Below, piece by piece: positions 7,938 to 14,946 of a DNA stretch of 58,016 bases. How positions within the stretch are numbered: the stretch's first letter is position 1; each line of letters begins with the position of its first letter. Origin of the DNA: a virus. Both the position numbers and the translations under genes were made by a program. The stretch is taken from positions 1 through 58,016 of IMG/VR virus record IMGVR_UViG_3300034101_000486, one strand, 5' to 3'. The notes below the pieces were generated by a model that searched no databases, was not told the DNA's origin, and was given only the letters and a program-made list of their open reading frames with translations.

Positions 7938-9498
7938 ACGGATTTATCCTCGGTTTGTTTGAGTGGCGTGGCTCGTCAATGTCCCGTGCTCGCGGCAACT
8001 CAAACCACCCGTCATTCTTGAGGTAGATGATCGCTTGCGTAAAGGTGTCAACATAGTCATCATGCTCCGCCACTGGGAACTTGCCCAATTGTTTGAGGAA
8101 AGCCGCAGCCCAGCTCACTGGTTGACCGAGGTTCTTTCCTGATTCTGGTACCCACAATAATCCCAGCTCCAAGGTGGGGGCGGCTTGGTGCGCCCGTGAT
8201 ACCTTATCAGCCTGACCTGGATTATAGCCCACGGCGGGCACTTTCGCCAAGCGCAAGTCTTGCAACAGTGATTGCCCACTCGCCTTCGCTTCCACCAAGA
8301 TACGGTCAGGGCGCTTCGCCCGTGAGTATGGCGAGTCCTTCGTCATCCCGCCGTATTCCGTCGTCCAGTCTTTCACGGCTCGTGCCCGCAGGTCTGGATA
8401 GCTCAGGTGTTCGTCCCACGCATCAATCAGCATCGCGTTGCGTTCGCCCTTGTGCGTGAAGATCGCCCAGACCGTGCAGGCGGTCGGGTCGCCCGTGGTC
8501 TTCTCGGTGAACGCGCAGTCGTACGATTGCAGTATGTACTCAAACGGAGGCAAACCTGATGACGCTGGCCACAGGTTGAAGTGCTTGGTCTTGAGGATAC
8601 CGCCCTCGCTCGGCGTGGGGTCTTGCTGCAACTGTCCTGCGGTTCCGTATGTACCCAACAGCTGCTTCAGCGTCGTGATCTCTTTCTCGCCGAACCGCTC
8701 GGGGCAGATCAGCTCGCCCTTCTTTTTGCGGGGGTCGTACGGTCCGAGCACGGTCTTGCGTGACTTGCCGTCCCACTCCGCCGGAATGCAGATATGCTCC
8801 CAGCCCTTGATGTCCTCAAGGATGTGACCGCTGATGTCGCGCTCGTGCAGTCGCTGCATGACGGTCACCATCGCATCGGTCTTCGGGTTGTTCAGTCGCG
8901 TTGACCATACCATGTCAAACCACTCAAGGTCTGACTCCCGCATGACCTCCGACTGCGCGGCTTGAGCGCCGTGCGGGTCGTCAAGTATCAACCGCGAGCC
9001 GCCCTCACCGGTCGCCGTTCCGCCGACTGAGGTCGCGAGCCGGTAGCCGGTCTTGTCGTTCTCAAACCGCTGCTTGGCGTTCTGGTCTCCGGCGAACGAG
9101 AACATGTGCCCCCAGCGCTCTTGATACCACGGTGACTGCAACAGTCGCCGCGTCTTCAAGTTGTCGCGTGTGCTCAGGTTGCCGGAGTACGAGGCGCACA
9201 GGAACTTCTGAGCAGGGTCGGTAATCCACTCCCACGCTGGCCACATTACGCTGACGATTGTTGACTTTGAGTGGCGCGGCGGGATGTTGATGAGCAGGCG
9301 GTGAATGTCGCCCGAGCTAACTGCCTCAAGGTGCTCGCAGATGATCTCAATGTGCCAGCTCGCAATGAACGGGATTCCTGGCTCCACCACGTGCCACGAC
9401 TGCTTGACGAACTCGTACAGCGAGGCAGACGCGTTGCGGCGGTCTTGCTCCCGCTTGACCATCTCAAGCATCACAGCGGGGGACATTGGTGCGTTCAT
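7927..9498 (-). CDS. terL: Terminase large subunit
   Basis: The packaging motor ATPase and headful nuclease, 523 aa. The N-terminal ATPase has Walker A PPRHSKST at 73-80 and Walker B LILDDP at 170-175, where the second acidic residue should be catalytic. A MQRLHERD coupling-motif region follows at about 214. The C-terminal RNase H-like nuclease shows QSYDCAF, VEAKASG and HDDYVDTF, which supply the expected acidic triad. Length is typical. It overlaps the MazG-like gene by 4 bp and feeds into the portal operon. Confidence 0.95.
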   Translation of the reverse strand: MNAPMSPAVMLEMVKREQDRRNASASLYEFVKQSWHVVEPGIPFIASWHIEIICEHLEAVSSGDIHRLLINIPPRHSKSTIVSVMWPAWEWITDPAQKFLCASYSGNLSTRDNLKTRRLLQSPWYQERWGHMFSFAGDQNAKQRFENDKTGYRLATSVGGTATGEGGSRLILDDPHGAQAAQSEVMRESDLEWFDMVWSTRLNNPKTDAMVTVMQRLHERDISGHILEDIKGWEHICIPAEWDGKSRKTVLGPYDPRKKKGELICPERFGEKEITTLKQLLGTYGTAGQLQQDPTPSEGGILKTKHFNLWPASSGLPPFEYILQSYDCAFTEKTTGDPTACTVWAIFTHKGERNAMLIDAWDEHLSYPDLRARAVKDWTTEYGGMTKDSPYSRAKRPDRILVEAKASGQSLLQDLRLAKVPAVGYNPGQADKVSRAHQAAPTLELGLLWVPESGKNLGQPVSWAAAFLKQLGKFPVAEHDDYVDTFTQAIIYLKNDGWFELPRARDIDEPRHSNKPRINPYAA

Positions 9499-9830
9499 GC
9501 GCCCTCTTTGACGAACGTCCCGTCAGGCATGAGCGTACCCTTGCGGTCTTTGATCTCAGCATACGCCTCAATCAGACACTCCACAAGGTCCAAGTCGCGC
9601 AGGGCGCAGTAGTTGATCAAGCAGACAACAGTATCGCCCACGCCGTCCTTGATCTTAGCGATGTCCTTCTTGCCCTCAGCGTCGCACAGCTCACCCAACT
9701 CGCTCACCGCCTTCAGCAGCTGAGCAGCAGGGGTGGAGTTGGGGATAATCTTGCGGGCTTCTGCCCATCTGATGATTTCAACTTCAACCTCACGGTATGA
9801 GTACACCCTCAAATCATTCATGGCGCTCAT
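9495..9830 (-). CDS. MazG-like nucleotide pyrophosphohydrolase
   Basis: A 111-residue all-alpha protein with the MazG/dUTPase-superfamily metal-binding pattern: SELGELCDA supplies the ExxE pair and KDGVGDTVVCL the second acidic helix. The end (IKDRKGTLMPDGTFVKE) is common in phage MazG-like proteins. Such enzymes hydrolyse (d)NTPs to monophosphates, and phage versions may alter nucleotide pools. It is wedged between the two terminase genes with 4-bp overlaps on both sides, so it is co-expressed with packaging rather than replication. Substrate cannot be inferred. Confidence 0.75.
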   Translation of the reverse strand: MSAMNDLRVYSYREVEVEIIRWAEARKIIPNSTPAAQLLKAVSELGELCDAEGKKDIAKIKDGVGDTVVCLINYCALRDLDLVECLIEAYAEIKDRKGTLMPDGTFVKEGA

Positions 9831-10399
9831 TTTGTACCTCCGGCTTTAGCGAGCAAACGACTCATGTTCTCAAGCTCCTCATCACTGAGGTTCTTCAGGT
9901 CAACCGCCGCGAGCGCGATCGGTCCTCCGTTTGAACCGGTATGCTCTTGTGTGATCTTGTCGCCGTAGACCTTCGGCAGCATCTTGCTGAGCATCCACTT
10001 GCGAGTGTCAATCTGAACCCGCTTGTGTGCGATGACGTCGCTGTTGAGCGGCATGAGCATCTTCTTGAGACGCGGTTCACCCTTCTCATCGTACATCGGG
10101 TCGCCGTTCGGGTCCAGCGCGTGCACCGTCACCCACTCGTGCGTCTTGTCGCTGAGGGCGACGATCTCATCAGCGAGCAGCGCGTAGCCGATCTCGCGCG
10201 CATGCGCGTAGTCTGCGGCTATGCCCTTCGGGTCATCCTTCTCGATCCATTCAAGAAACGCCCCCACAGAGGGCATCCCCGCTCCGCGGCAGATAGAATC
10301 GAGAGAGCGCCCGAGCTTCAGCTCCTCGCAGACCTGCGCTGCAACAAACAGCCGGTCGTACTTGCGGGCGGTGGGACGGGGGATTGGAGTTTTAGACAT
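9827..10399 (-). CDS. terS: Terminase small subunit (Sf6-like)
   Basis: A 190-residue DNA-recognition subunit. It has an N-terminal helix-turn-helix region (GRSLDSICRGAGMPSVGAFLEW), YAHAREIGYALLADEIVALSD, and the VQIDTRKWMLSKMLPKVYGDK segment characteristic of Sf6/P22-type small terminases. I chose the ATG giving MSKTPIPRP. A TTG 36 bp upstream is open but overlaps the -35 box of a strong promoter. The ATG lies only 7 nt after the TATAAT box and the nearest GGAAGG is about 13 nt away, so the mRNA may be leaderless. A repeat cluster directly upstream is a candidate recognition site for this protein. Confidence 0.9.
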   Translation of the reverse strand: MSKTPIPRPTARKYDRLFVAAQVCEELKLGRSLDSICRGAGMPSVGAFLEWIEKDDPKGIAADYAHAREIGYALLADEIVALSDKTHEWVTVHALDPNGDPMYDEKGEPRLKKMLMPLNSDVIAHKRVQIDTRKWMLSKMLPKVYGDKITQEHTGSNGGPIALAAVDLKNLSDEELENMSRLLAKAGGTK

Positions 10400-10406
10400 G
10401 ATTGAG

Positions 10407-10435
10407 ATTATACCTTCCTGTTTCAAAAAAGACAA
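10407..10435 (-). promoter_or_regulatory. Sigma-70 promoter TTGTCT-N17-TATAAT before terS
   Basis: On the minus strand TTGTCT (10430-10435) and TATAAT (10407-10412) are separated by exactly 17 bp. Initiation 6-8 nt downstream would fall at or next to the terS ATG. It lies between the iteron-like region and the packaging genes and probably drives terS through portal and onward. Confidence 0.75.
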
Positions 10436-10443
10436 GCCGCAAA

Positions 10444-10753
10444 GTGATCGGTCGTTCGTCTATATAGAGAGGGACCGAACGAACGATTACTTTCGCCTAC
10501 AAAATGACAAAGTCTGAAAATCACCGAACGATTACTCCGAACGATTACCCGAACGATCACCTGTGTGAACCACTGAAGTCCTCACTCCGTTAGGCTGCGC
10601 TACCGTTCGGTGAACCTTCTGATCGGCTCCGGAGAGAGGACGACAGTCCCTCTCCTCCGGCGTTCCGAACGTATCCAGACAAGGCAAAAACCTAATCGTT
10701 CGTTCGGCGTGATCGTTCGAACGATTACCCGAACGATTAAACCGAACGATTAC
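10444..10753 (+). repeat. Iteron-like CGAACGATTAC repeat cluster, candidate origin or pac site
   Basis: A non-coding stretch with about ten copies or close variants of CCGAACGATTAC. Direct copies are at 10480-10490, 10524-10535, 10537-10548, 10549-10560 (GATCAC variant), 10718-10728, 10729-10739 and 10742-10753. Inverted copies are at 10444-10458 (weak), 10602-10613 (partial), 10693-10707 and 10709-10719. Neighbouring copies are 12-13 bp apart, close to one helical turn. Inverted 10709-10719 and direct 10718-10728 share a centre and form a near-palindrome. Two repeat blocks flank a stem-loop. Iterons of this sort bind replication initiators or small terminase. The last copy also encodes the C-terminus of the adjacent 62-aa gene. 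No protein-coding gene is supported between 10436 and 10736. Confidence 0.85.
10629..10660. other. Stem-loop in the centre of the repeat region
   Basis: An imperfect inverted repeat: CCGGAGAGAGGAC pairs with GTCCCTCTCCTCCGG across a GACA loop, with small bulges. It sits between the left and right iteron blocks and has no T-tract on either side, so an intrinsic terminator is unlikely. A structural element of an origin or packaging site fits the setting. Confidence 0.55.
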
Positions 10754-10925
10754 TTTTGTCATCATCGTAAATCCAAGTTTGGGGACGGTAAGCAGAGCCG
10801 CTCACAAGCAGCGCAAGCAGGAACCACCATCCGCTCTGGTCAAGCGCAAACACAGCGTAACCTGTGCCGCCCCACACCAGCCCCTCAAACAGGACGATGT
10901 AGATGAGGTAAGTCAGATACCTCAT
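10737..10925 (-). CDS. Small membrane protein, 62 aa
   Basis: Two hydrophobic helices (about residues 3-26 and 31-46) separated by a short ALDQSG turn, with Trp-rich boundaries, indicate a small inner-membrane protein. The last codons (SNRSV) come from an iteron copy, so the reading frame has run into the repeat array. The start overlaps the glutaredoxin stop by 4 bp. I recognise the MRYLTYLIYIVLFE opening from small phage proteins. Function unknown. Confidence 0.65.
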   Translation of the reverse strand: MRYLTYLIYIVLFEGLVWGGTGYAVFALDQSGWWFLLALLVSGSAYRPQTWIYDDDKSNRSV

Positions 10926-11161
10926 AGCGCTTTACCGACCTGTTTGAGCGCGGCTTGCAGCCCCGCCAAGCCCCCGACCCTCTGACCTTCTATGAAGATC
11001 TGAGGCATCTGTCTGACGTCAGGGTATTGACGCGTAAACACGTCGCGCCACTCCGGAGAGTCAACGCTCCGTTCAATAAAACTGAGCTGTTGAGCGTCAA
11101 GGATGAGCTTGGCGCTCGTGCAGTTGGGGCAGTGAGCCTTGGTGTACATGATGATGTTCAT
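10922..11161 (-). CDS. Glutaredoxin
   Basis: A 79-residue thioredoxin-fold redox protein. The CPNC active site (Cys11, Cys14) follows the first strand (MNIIMYTKAHCPNC). A cis-Pro motif (QMPQIF) and the VGGLAGLQAAL glutathione-contact helix complete the fold. Phage glutaredoxins usually reduce ribonucleotide reductase, but no reductase gene is in this window, so it may serve the host enzyme. It is linked by 4-bp overlaps to both neighbours. Confidence 0.9.
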   Translation of the reverse strand: MNIIMYTKAHCPNCTSAKLILDAQQLSFIERSVDSPEWRDVFTRQYPDVRQMPQIFIEGQRVGGLAGLQAALKQVGKAL

Positions 11162-11412
11162 TTGTTTTCTATCTGTGGTTGTGGTAATTTATCAATAAAC
11201 GCAGTCCCGAAGCGCACGCTGTCGCAGTCCTCAATAATCTCGTCGTTTAGAAACGCCTCCTCCATGTCGCCGTGGCAGTACACACGGAAGCGCTTGGCTC
11301 CGTGTGCAATGTCGTACATTGACTCAACGCGCTCAACAGGTTTGTTGCATATTGCACAAATGGGGAACTCATGTAACCCTTTGTCAAATTTGCTAACGGT
11401 GCTGATGTTCAT
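11158..11412 (-). CDS. Small putative metal-binding protein, 84 aa
   Basis: A CAIC pair (Cys19/Cys22) and a later CH pair (VYCHGDMEEA) suggest a zinc site of CxxC...CH type. The MNISTVSKFDKG opening and HGDMEEA segment are familiar from other phages, but no function is known to me. It lies in a run of coupled small genes. Confidence 0.65.
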   Translation of the reverse strand: MNISTVSKFDKGLHEFPICAICNKPVERVESMYDIAHGAKRFRVYCHGDMEEAFLNDEIIEDCDSVRFGTAFIDKLPQPQIENK

Positions 11413-12038
11413 GTTCTCTCCTTGATGTCGTAGAACCAGTCATCACCGGCAGACCACTTACGTGTGCCGTCCACGGTCCAGAGCCGTTGCGCCGCTTGAA
11501 AGTCGGGGAACTTCGTCTCAGCGGGTATCAAGCTCTGGTCGTACCACAGGCAGCGGTTGTTCGGCTGGCAGGCGAACTGCCCGTTGTCAAGGGCGATCCA
11601 GTTGAAGGACTTGTGCTCCTCGGCTTGCTCAGTGAAGGTCGTGTCCAGCTCCATTCCGTCGGCGCAGAAGTCCACGGTAAACAGGTAGCGCCCAAAGTGC
11701 CACTCCTTGTCCTTACCGAGGAACTTGACACCGAGGTTGCGCAGGGCGATCTTCTCAATGATTGTGAACCGGTAGCTCATGCAGTCCCACAGCTGAAGCG
11801 TATCAACCGGCAGGTTGCCCGCGTCAGCGTGCCATACGTAAGCATGTATAGGTAGCTTATCGTACAACGCGCCGTAGTTGGGTAGCAACGACTCAATGCG
11901 GAACACCTGCCCGCGCAGAGCCTTGAGGCTCACCCAGACTGCCGGTTCAAGCTCGTTGTGACCTTTGTGGTCGTTGTACAGGAACTCTCGCTTGACGTAG
12001 CACTTGAGCGGCGGTAATGAGGCAACGATGTAGCTCAT
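11409..12038 (-). CDS. Conserved phage protein, 209 aa
   Basis: A soluble, aromatic-rich protein starting MSYIVASLPPLKCYVKRE, with a middle segment WDCMSYRFTIIEK and a Trp-rich C-terminus (FNWIALDNGQFACQPNNRC, then WSAGDDWFYDI). The body resembles conserved proteins of unknown function in phage accessory regions. No catalytic motif is evident. It overlaps both neighbours by 4 bp. Confidence 0.65.
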   Translation of the reverse strand: MSYIVASLPPLKCYVKREFLYNDHKGHNELEPAVWVSLKALRGQVFRIESLLPNYGALYDKLPIHAYVWHADAGNLPVDTLQLWDCMSYRFTIIEKIALRNLGVKFLGKDKEWHFGRYLFTVDFCADGMELDTTFTEQAEEHKSFNWIALDNGQFACQPNNRCLWYDQSLIPAETKFPDFQAAQRLWTVDGTRKWSAGDDWFYDIKERT

Positions 12039-12238
12039 GTGTTCTTCTCCTTCGGTTTAACGGGCAGCGGAGCCCAGTGCGTCCACCACGGGTCTTTGCC
12101 GTGGTATTGACCGTACACGGCGACCCCACCTGCGCCGAGCAGTTGAACCTTGACGCCACGGGGGCAGGTGTCCATCGGCTGCCAGTAATACTCGCGGTCA
12201 ACCGCTACGGTGTTTGAGCTGTTGATCTCCACGGTCAT
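12035..12238 (-). CDS. DUF551-like small protein
   Basis: A 67-residue protein with the DUF551 signature: YYWQPMDTCPRGVKVQLLG, then VYGQYHGK and a terminal WWTHWAPLP. DUF551 proteins are common, uncharacterised phage accessory proteins. Coupled to both neighbours. Confidence 0.75.
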   Translation of the reverse strand: MTVEINSSNTVAVDREYYWQPMDTCPRGVKVQLLGAGGVAVYGQYHGKDPWWTHWAPLPVKPKEKNT

Positions 12239-12435
12239 GTGTTACCCCTTGCTCGGATGCGATCCGCTAGGTCTAAGCCATCAGGCTCAGGCGAGGCTTC
12301 ACACAACTGTGCACAAGCCTCACGCTCGTGACGAGCCACCAGCCGAGCAAAGGTCGCTACTACGTCGTACTCCGCGCCTTTTATCTTCACGCCGTTAGCC
12401 GCGTGCCACATGTCAATGATTTCGTCTTGTGTCAT
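12235..12435 (-). CDS. Small phage protein, 66 aa
   Basis: Starts MTQDEIIDMWHAANG after an AGGGAGATG ribosome site, with the ATG overlapping the upstream stop (ATGA). A longer frame begins upstream but lacks this support. The helix with EREACAQLCE and the ending DRIRARGNT are typical of short proteins found in many phage accessory loci. Function unknown. Confidence 0.7.
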   Translation of the reverse strand: MTQDEIIDMWHAANGVKIKGAEYDVVATFARLVARHEREACAQLCEASPEPDGLDLADRIRARGNT

Positions 12436-12623
12436 GACTTCATCTCCCTGACGTAGCACGCAAAGCTGGCAGCGGTATCGCCGAACGGCATGCGGTCGAA
12501 CTGTTGAGCGACCTCCTCAAGCACCTGATTGCGGTGCGCTGAGTTGTAGCACTTTGCCGGTGTGGGGCACTCGGCGTGGTAACACCCTGGACACACGAAG
12601 TCCAGCTTCAGTTGATCGTTCAT
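12432..12623 (-). CDS. Small Cys-rich protein, 63 aa
   Basis: The N-terminal half carries CPGC, then CPTPAKC, suggesting a single zinc knuckle (Cys11, 14, 19, 25). The rest is helical. Starts and stops overlap neighbours by 4 bp. Function unknown. Confidence 0.65.
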   Translation of the reverse strand: MNDQLKLDFVCPGCYHAECPTPAKCYNSAHRNQVLEEVAQQFDRMPFGDTAASFACYVREMKS

Positions 12624-12793
12624 GCCGCAGCCCTCTGTGGTTTGCGCTCTTGAAGTTGTTCAGGCGGGATGGGGGTCATCTTCTCGCTCGGAGGGGTCCA
12701 GCCGTATTTGCGCCAGAGCGCCTGCACGTCCGCACCGGTGGTCCATTTGAAATCAGGGTGTCCCACAGGTATCCAAGGTGTTGTCTTTTTCAT
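12620..12793 (-). CDS. Small phage protein, 57 aa
   Basis: Begins MKKTTPWIPVGHPDFKWTTG and continues VQALWRKYGWTPPSEK, a pattern recognisable from short phage proteins near replication genes. The start follows the primase/helicase stop by 17 bp with an AGAG ribosome site, and the stop overlaps the next start. Function unknown. Confidence 0.7.
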   Translation of the reverse strand: MKKTTPWIPVGHPDFKWTTGADVQALWRKYGWTPPSEKMTPIPPEQLQERKPQRAAA

Positions 12794-12810
12794 CTCTAAG
12801 TTATCCTCTA

Positions 12811-14946
12811 TTAAATGCCGAACTTACCGCGTTCGATTGCGTCAACCACTTCTTCATTCACACGCAGGTAGTGGTTGGCTCGTCCCTGCGGCTTCTCTAG
12901 CTCAATGCGCTCGAGCGATCCGTCATTCAGCAGGCTGGTGACGGCGCGTTCTTTGCGCTCTTGAGATGCTTTGACGCCGCCCTGTGCCACGGGCAGACGT
13001 TCGTAGTAGGAGCGTGACTTGCCTGGATCTTTGCGTACCAAGTCCAAAATGTCGTCACAAATCTTTGACCATTGCTCCTGCTCTTTTTGTTCCTTGCGGT
13101 CTTCCTTCATTTGGGTGCGCTCGCCCTGCTTGAGCGGACGGGCGACTGAGTGGCTGAACCAGATCTCCTTGTCGTAACCCAACACGTCCTTGTGGCGCTC
13201 TTTGTTTGACACGAGGTCAAAGGTGAGTTCGGGGTAGGCGGTGGGGAACCTGACTTTGACTGCCTTGAGCACGCGGGGGGCGTCCTCGTGTTCGCCGTCT
13301 TTGAATACGGTATACACCCCCTGCGCATCACCCGTCCACGCTGACGCACCACGGGGTGACAGGAAGTCCGACTCCGTCATGCCGGCAATCTTTGACGTGT
13401 GACTGACGATGACGATTGGGAACTGTGAGAAGGCTTGTTTTATGTACGCCATCGCCCGTCCCACCTCAGCGTTGTCGTTTTCGTTCTCAAGGTCAAACAC
13501 GGCGTTGGCGGTGTCAAAGATGACGAGGGGAAGCGCCGCGTGCATTGTGCCGTCGGCTTTCTCGTTGTCAACTGTCCATTCTTTGTATTCGTCGGCGACC
13601 TGTGAGACAATCTTCGGGTCGAGACGTTGCGCGGAGATGACGCGTACCCGCTCGTCAAAGTCAGAGACCTTCATGCCGGTATACCCCCACGAGTACAGCG
13701 AGTAAATGACGCGTTGAACCTGAACGACCGACTCGGTAATGATGATGACGTTGCGCCTGACCGCAGGCTTGAGCGTGTAGTCGTGCGGGCAGAGGTGCGC
13801 GGTGGCGAGCGCCATAGGCACGATGAGCGTGGTCTTGCCGACACCTGGAGCACCCGCAACGACGTTAACGCCGGTTGACATGAAGTCATCGTACAGGTAT
13901 TCAAAGACGTTGACCTGCCCAGCGCCGCTGTCGGTTGCACGCTTCAGGCTCAGCGGGTGCACGTCGGGTGTTCCGTCAGGGGCGGCGGTGTTTTGATGCA
14001 CATCATGATTGTTACCCGCCCAGCCGTTATCAATCGCCATGCGGAAGATTGAGCGGTAGGTGATTGAGTGCGGGGTGCTGATGTCCCGCTCCCACTTGCG
14101 CCGTTGCGCTGAGGCATCAAACTTGTCGCTGGTTGACGCCCACTCGGTCCAGATCTTGTAGCCGTTCTCGCCGTAAGGCTTGAGCACCATACCGACGTTG
14201 ACCCACGTTGTGTAGTCATCCGCGTCAACGTGTTTCAATGCTGAACGTAAGTCATCAAAGGTCTGAGCCGTCGCCACCGGAACGCCGCCGCGCTCAGTCA
14301 GGCTATAGTTCACTGGAGGTCGTGCCTTACTCGCTATCAGCTGAGGCAAGGGTGAGGGCTTTGCCGGACGGGTTTGACTGAGCGGCGAGCGCCCAGCTTC
14401 CCACTTGTAATCGCCGGAGGGTCCGAGCGTGGGCGCGACGCAGATATAGCCATGGTGCTTCAGGTCAAGCCCTTTGCCCAGAGTGCCAGGATACGTCATC
14501 TCATCGTCAGCTGTGAACAGCCGATGCTCCCCGCCACCTTGAGTCACCGCCGTACAGTCAGAATGCATGACGCCATGCTCGGCTTCAAGTTGTGCTAATG
14601 ACTCAACGCCGCCGTTCTGCGGGTCGATGTCCAGCGCTAGCAAGCCTGAGTCGGCGAGGGAAATACCGATGCCCGCATCAGGGTCGGTCGCCCACCAGTC
14701 GCGGATGACTTGTTCATCAACAGTCGCATCTTGGTGCCCATGCGGAACTAACTCAGACTGAGGGTGCTTGCCCGCCTTGTGACCCTTCTCAGTGTTAGGG
14801 CGACCGCAACGGCATTGACCGTGATCATCCACCGACCACACGGGCAACACGTACCAACCGAGCTTTGCGTAAGCCAGCGCGTAGTCTAACGTCGTTGGCG
14901 CTTGTGTATCTACTGCCCAGACATGCTTGGGCGTCTTACTGGTCAT
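12811..14946 (-). CDS. Bifunctional primase-polymerase / helicase
   Basis: A 711-residue replication protein. Residues about 20-200 form a prim-pol (AEP) domain: LALDIDPQNGG supplies the metal-binding Asp106/Asp108 and GGGEHRLF the conserved His. Residues about 230-310 match a PriCT-type linker (TWVNVGMVLKPYG, then RKWERDI). From about 345 a RecA-like helicase begins with Walker A GAPGVGKTT (365-373), Walker B VIFDTANAVFD and the VSHTSK sensor region, as in RepA/DnaB-like helicases. The C-terminal 90 residues look like a winged helix. It should prime and unwind phage DNA. It overlaps the upstream SF2 helicase by 4 bp. Confidence 0.85.
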   Translation of the reverse strand: MTSKTPKHVWAVDTQAPTTLDYALAYAKLGWYVLPVWSVDDHGQCRCGRPNTEKGHKAGKHPQSELVPHGHQDATVDEQVIRDWWATDPDAGIGISLADSGLLALDIDPQNGGVESLAQLEAEHGVMHSDCTAVTQGGGEHRLFTADDEMTYPGTLGKGLDLKHHGYICVAPTLGPSGDYKWEAGRSPLSQTRPAKPSPLPQLIASKARPPVNYSLTERGGVPVATAQTFDDLRSALKHVDADDYTTWVNVGMVLKPYGENGYKIWTEWASTSDKFDASAQRRKWERDISTPHSITYRSIFRMAIDNGWAGNNHDVHQNTAAPDGTPDVHPLSLKRATDSGAGQVNVFEYLYDDFMSTGVNVVAGAPGVGKTTLIVPMALATAHLCPHDYTLKPAVRRNVIIITESVVQVQRVIYSLYSWGYTGMKVSDFDERVRVISAQRLDPKIVSQVADEYKEWTVDNEKADGTMHAALPLVIFDTANAVFDLENENDNAEVGRAMAYIKQAFSQFPIVIVSHTSKIAGMTESDFLSPRGASAWTGDAQGVYTVFKDGEHEDAPRVLKAVKVRFPTAYPELTFDLVSNKERHKDVLGYDKEIWFSHSVARPLKQGERTQMKEDRKEQKEQEQWSKICDDILDLVRKDPGKSRSYYERLPVAQGGVKASQERKERAVTSLLNDGSLERIELEKPQGRANHYLRVNEEVVDAIERGKFGI

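Noticed and set aside
10629-10660. Intrinsic terminator
   Set aside because: The hairpin has no T-tract on either strand and lies in the centre of the repeat array.
10444-10753. CRISPR array
   Set aside because: Units are 11-12 bp, in both orientations, and lack uniform unique spacers.
10532-10906. Open frames on both strands across the repeat region
   Set aside because: They are translations of the CGAACGATTAC repeats (for example NRSGNRSN) with no ribosome site. The repeats explain them.
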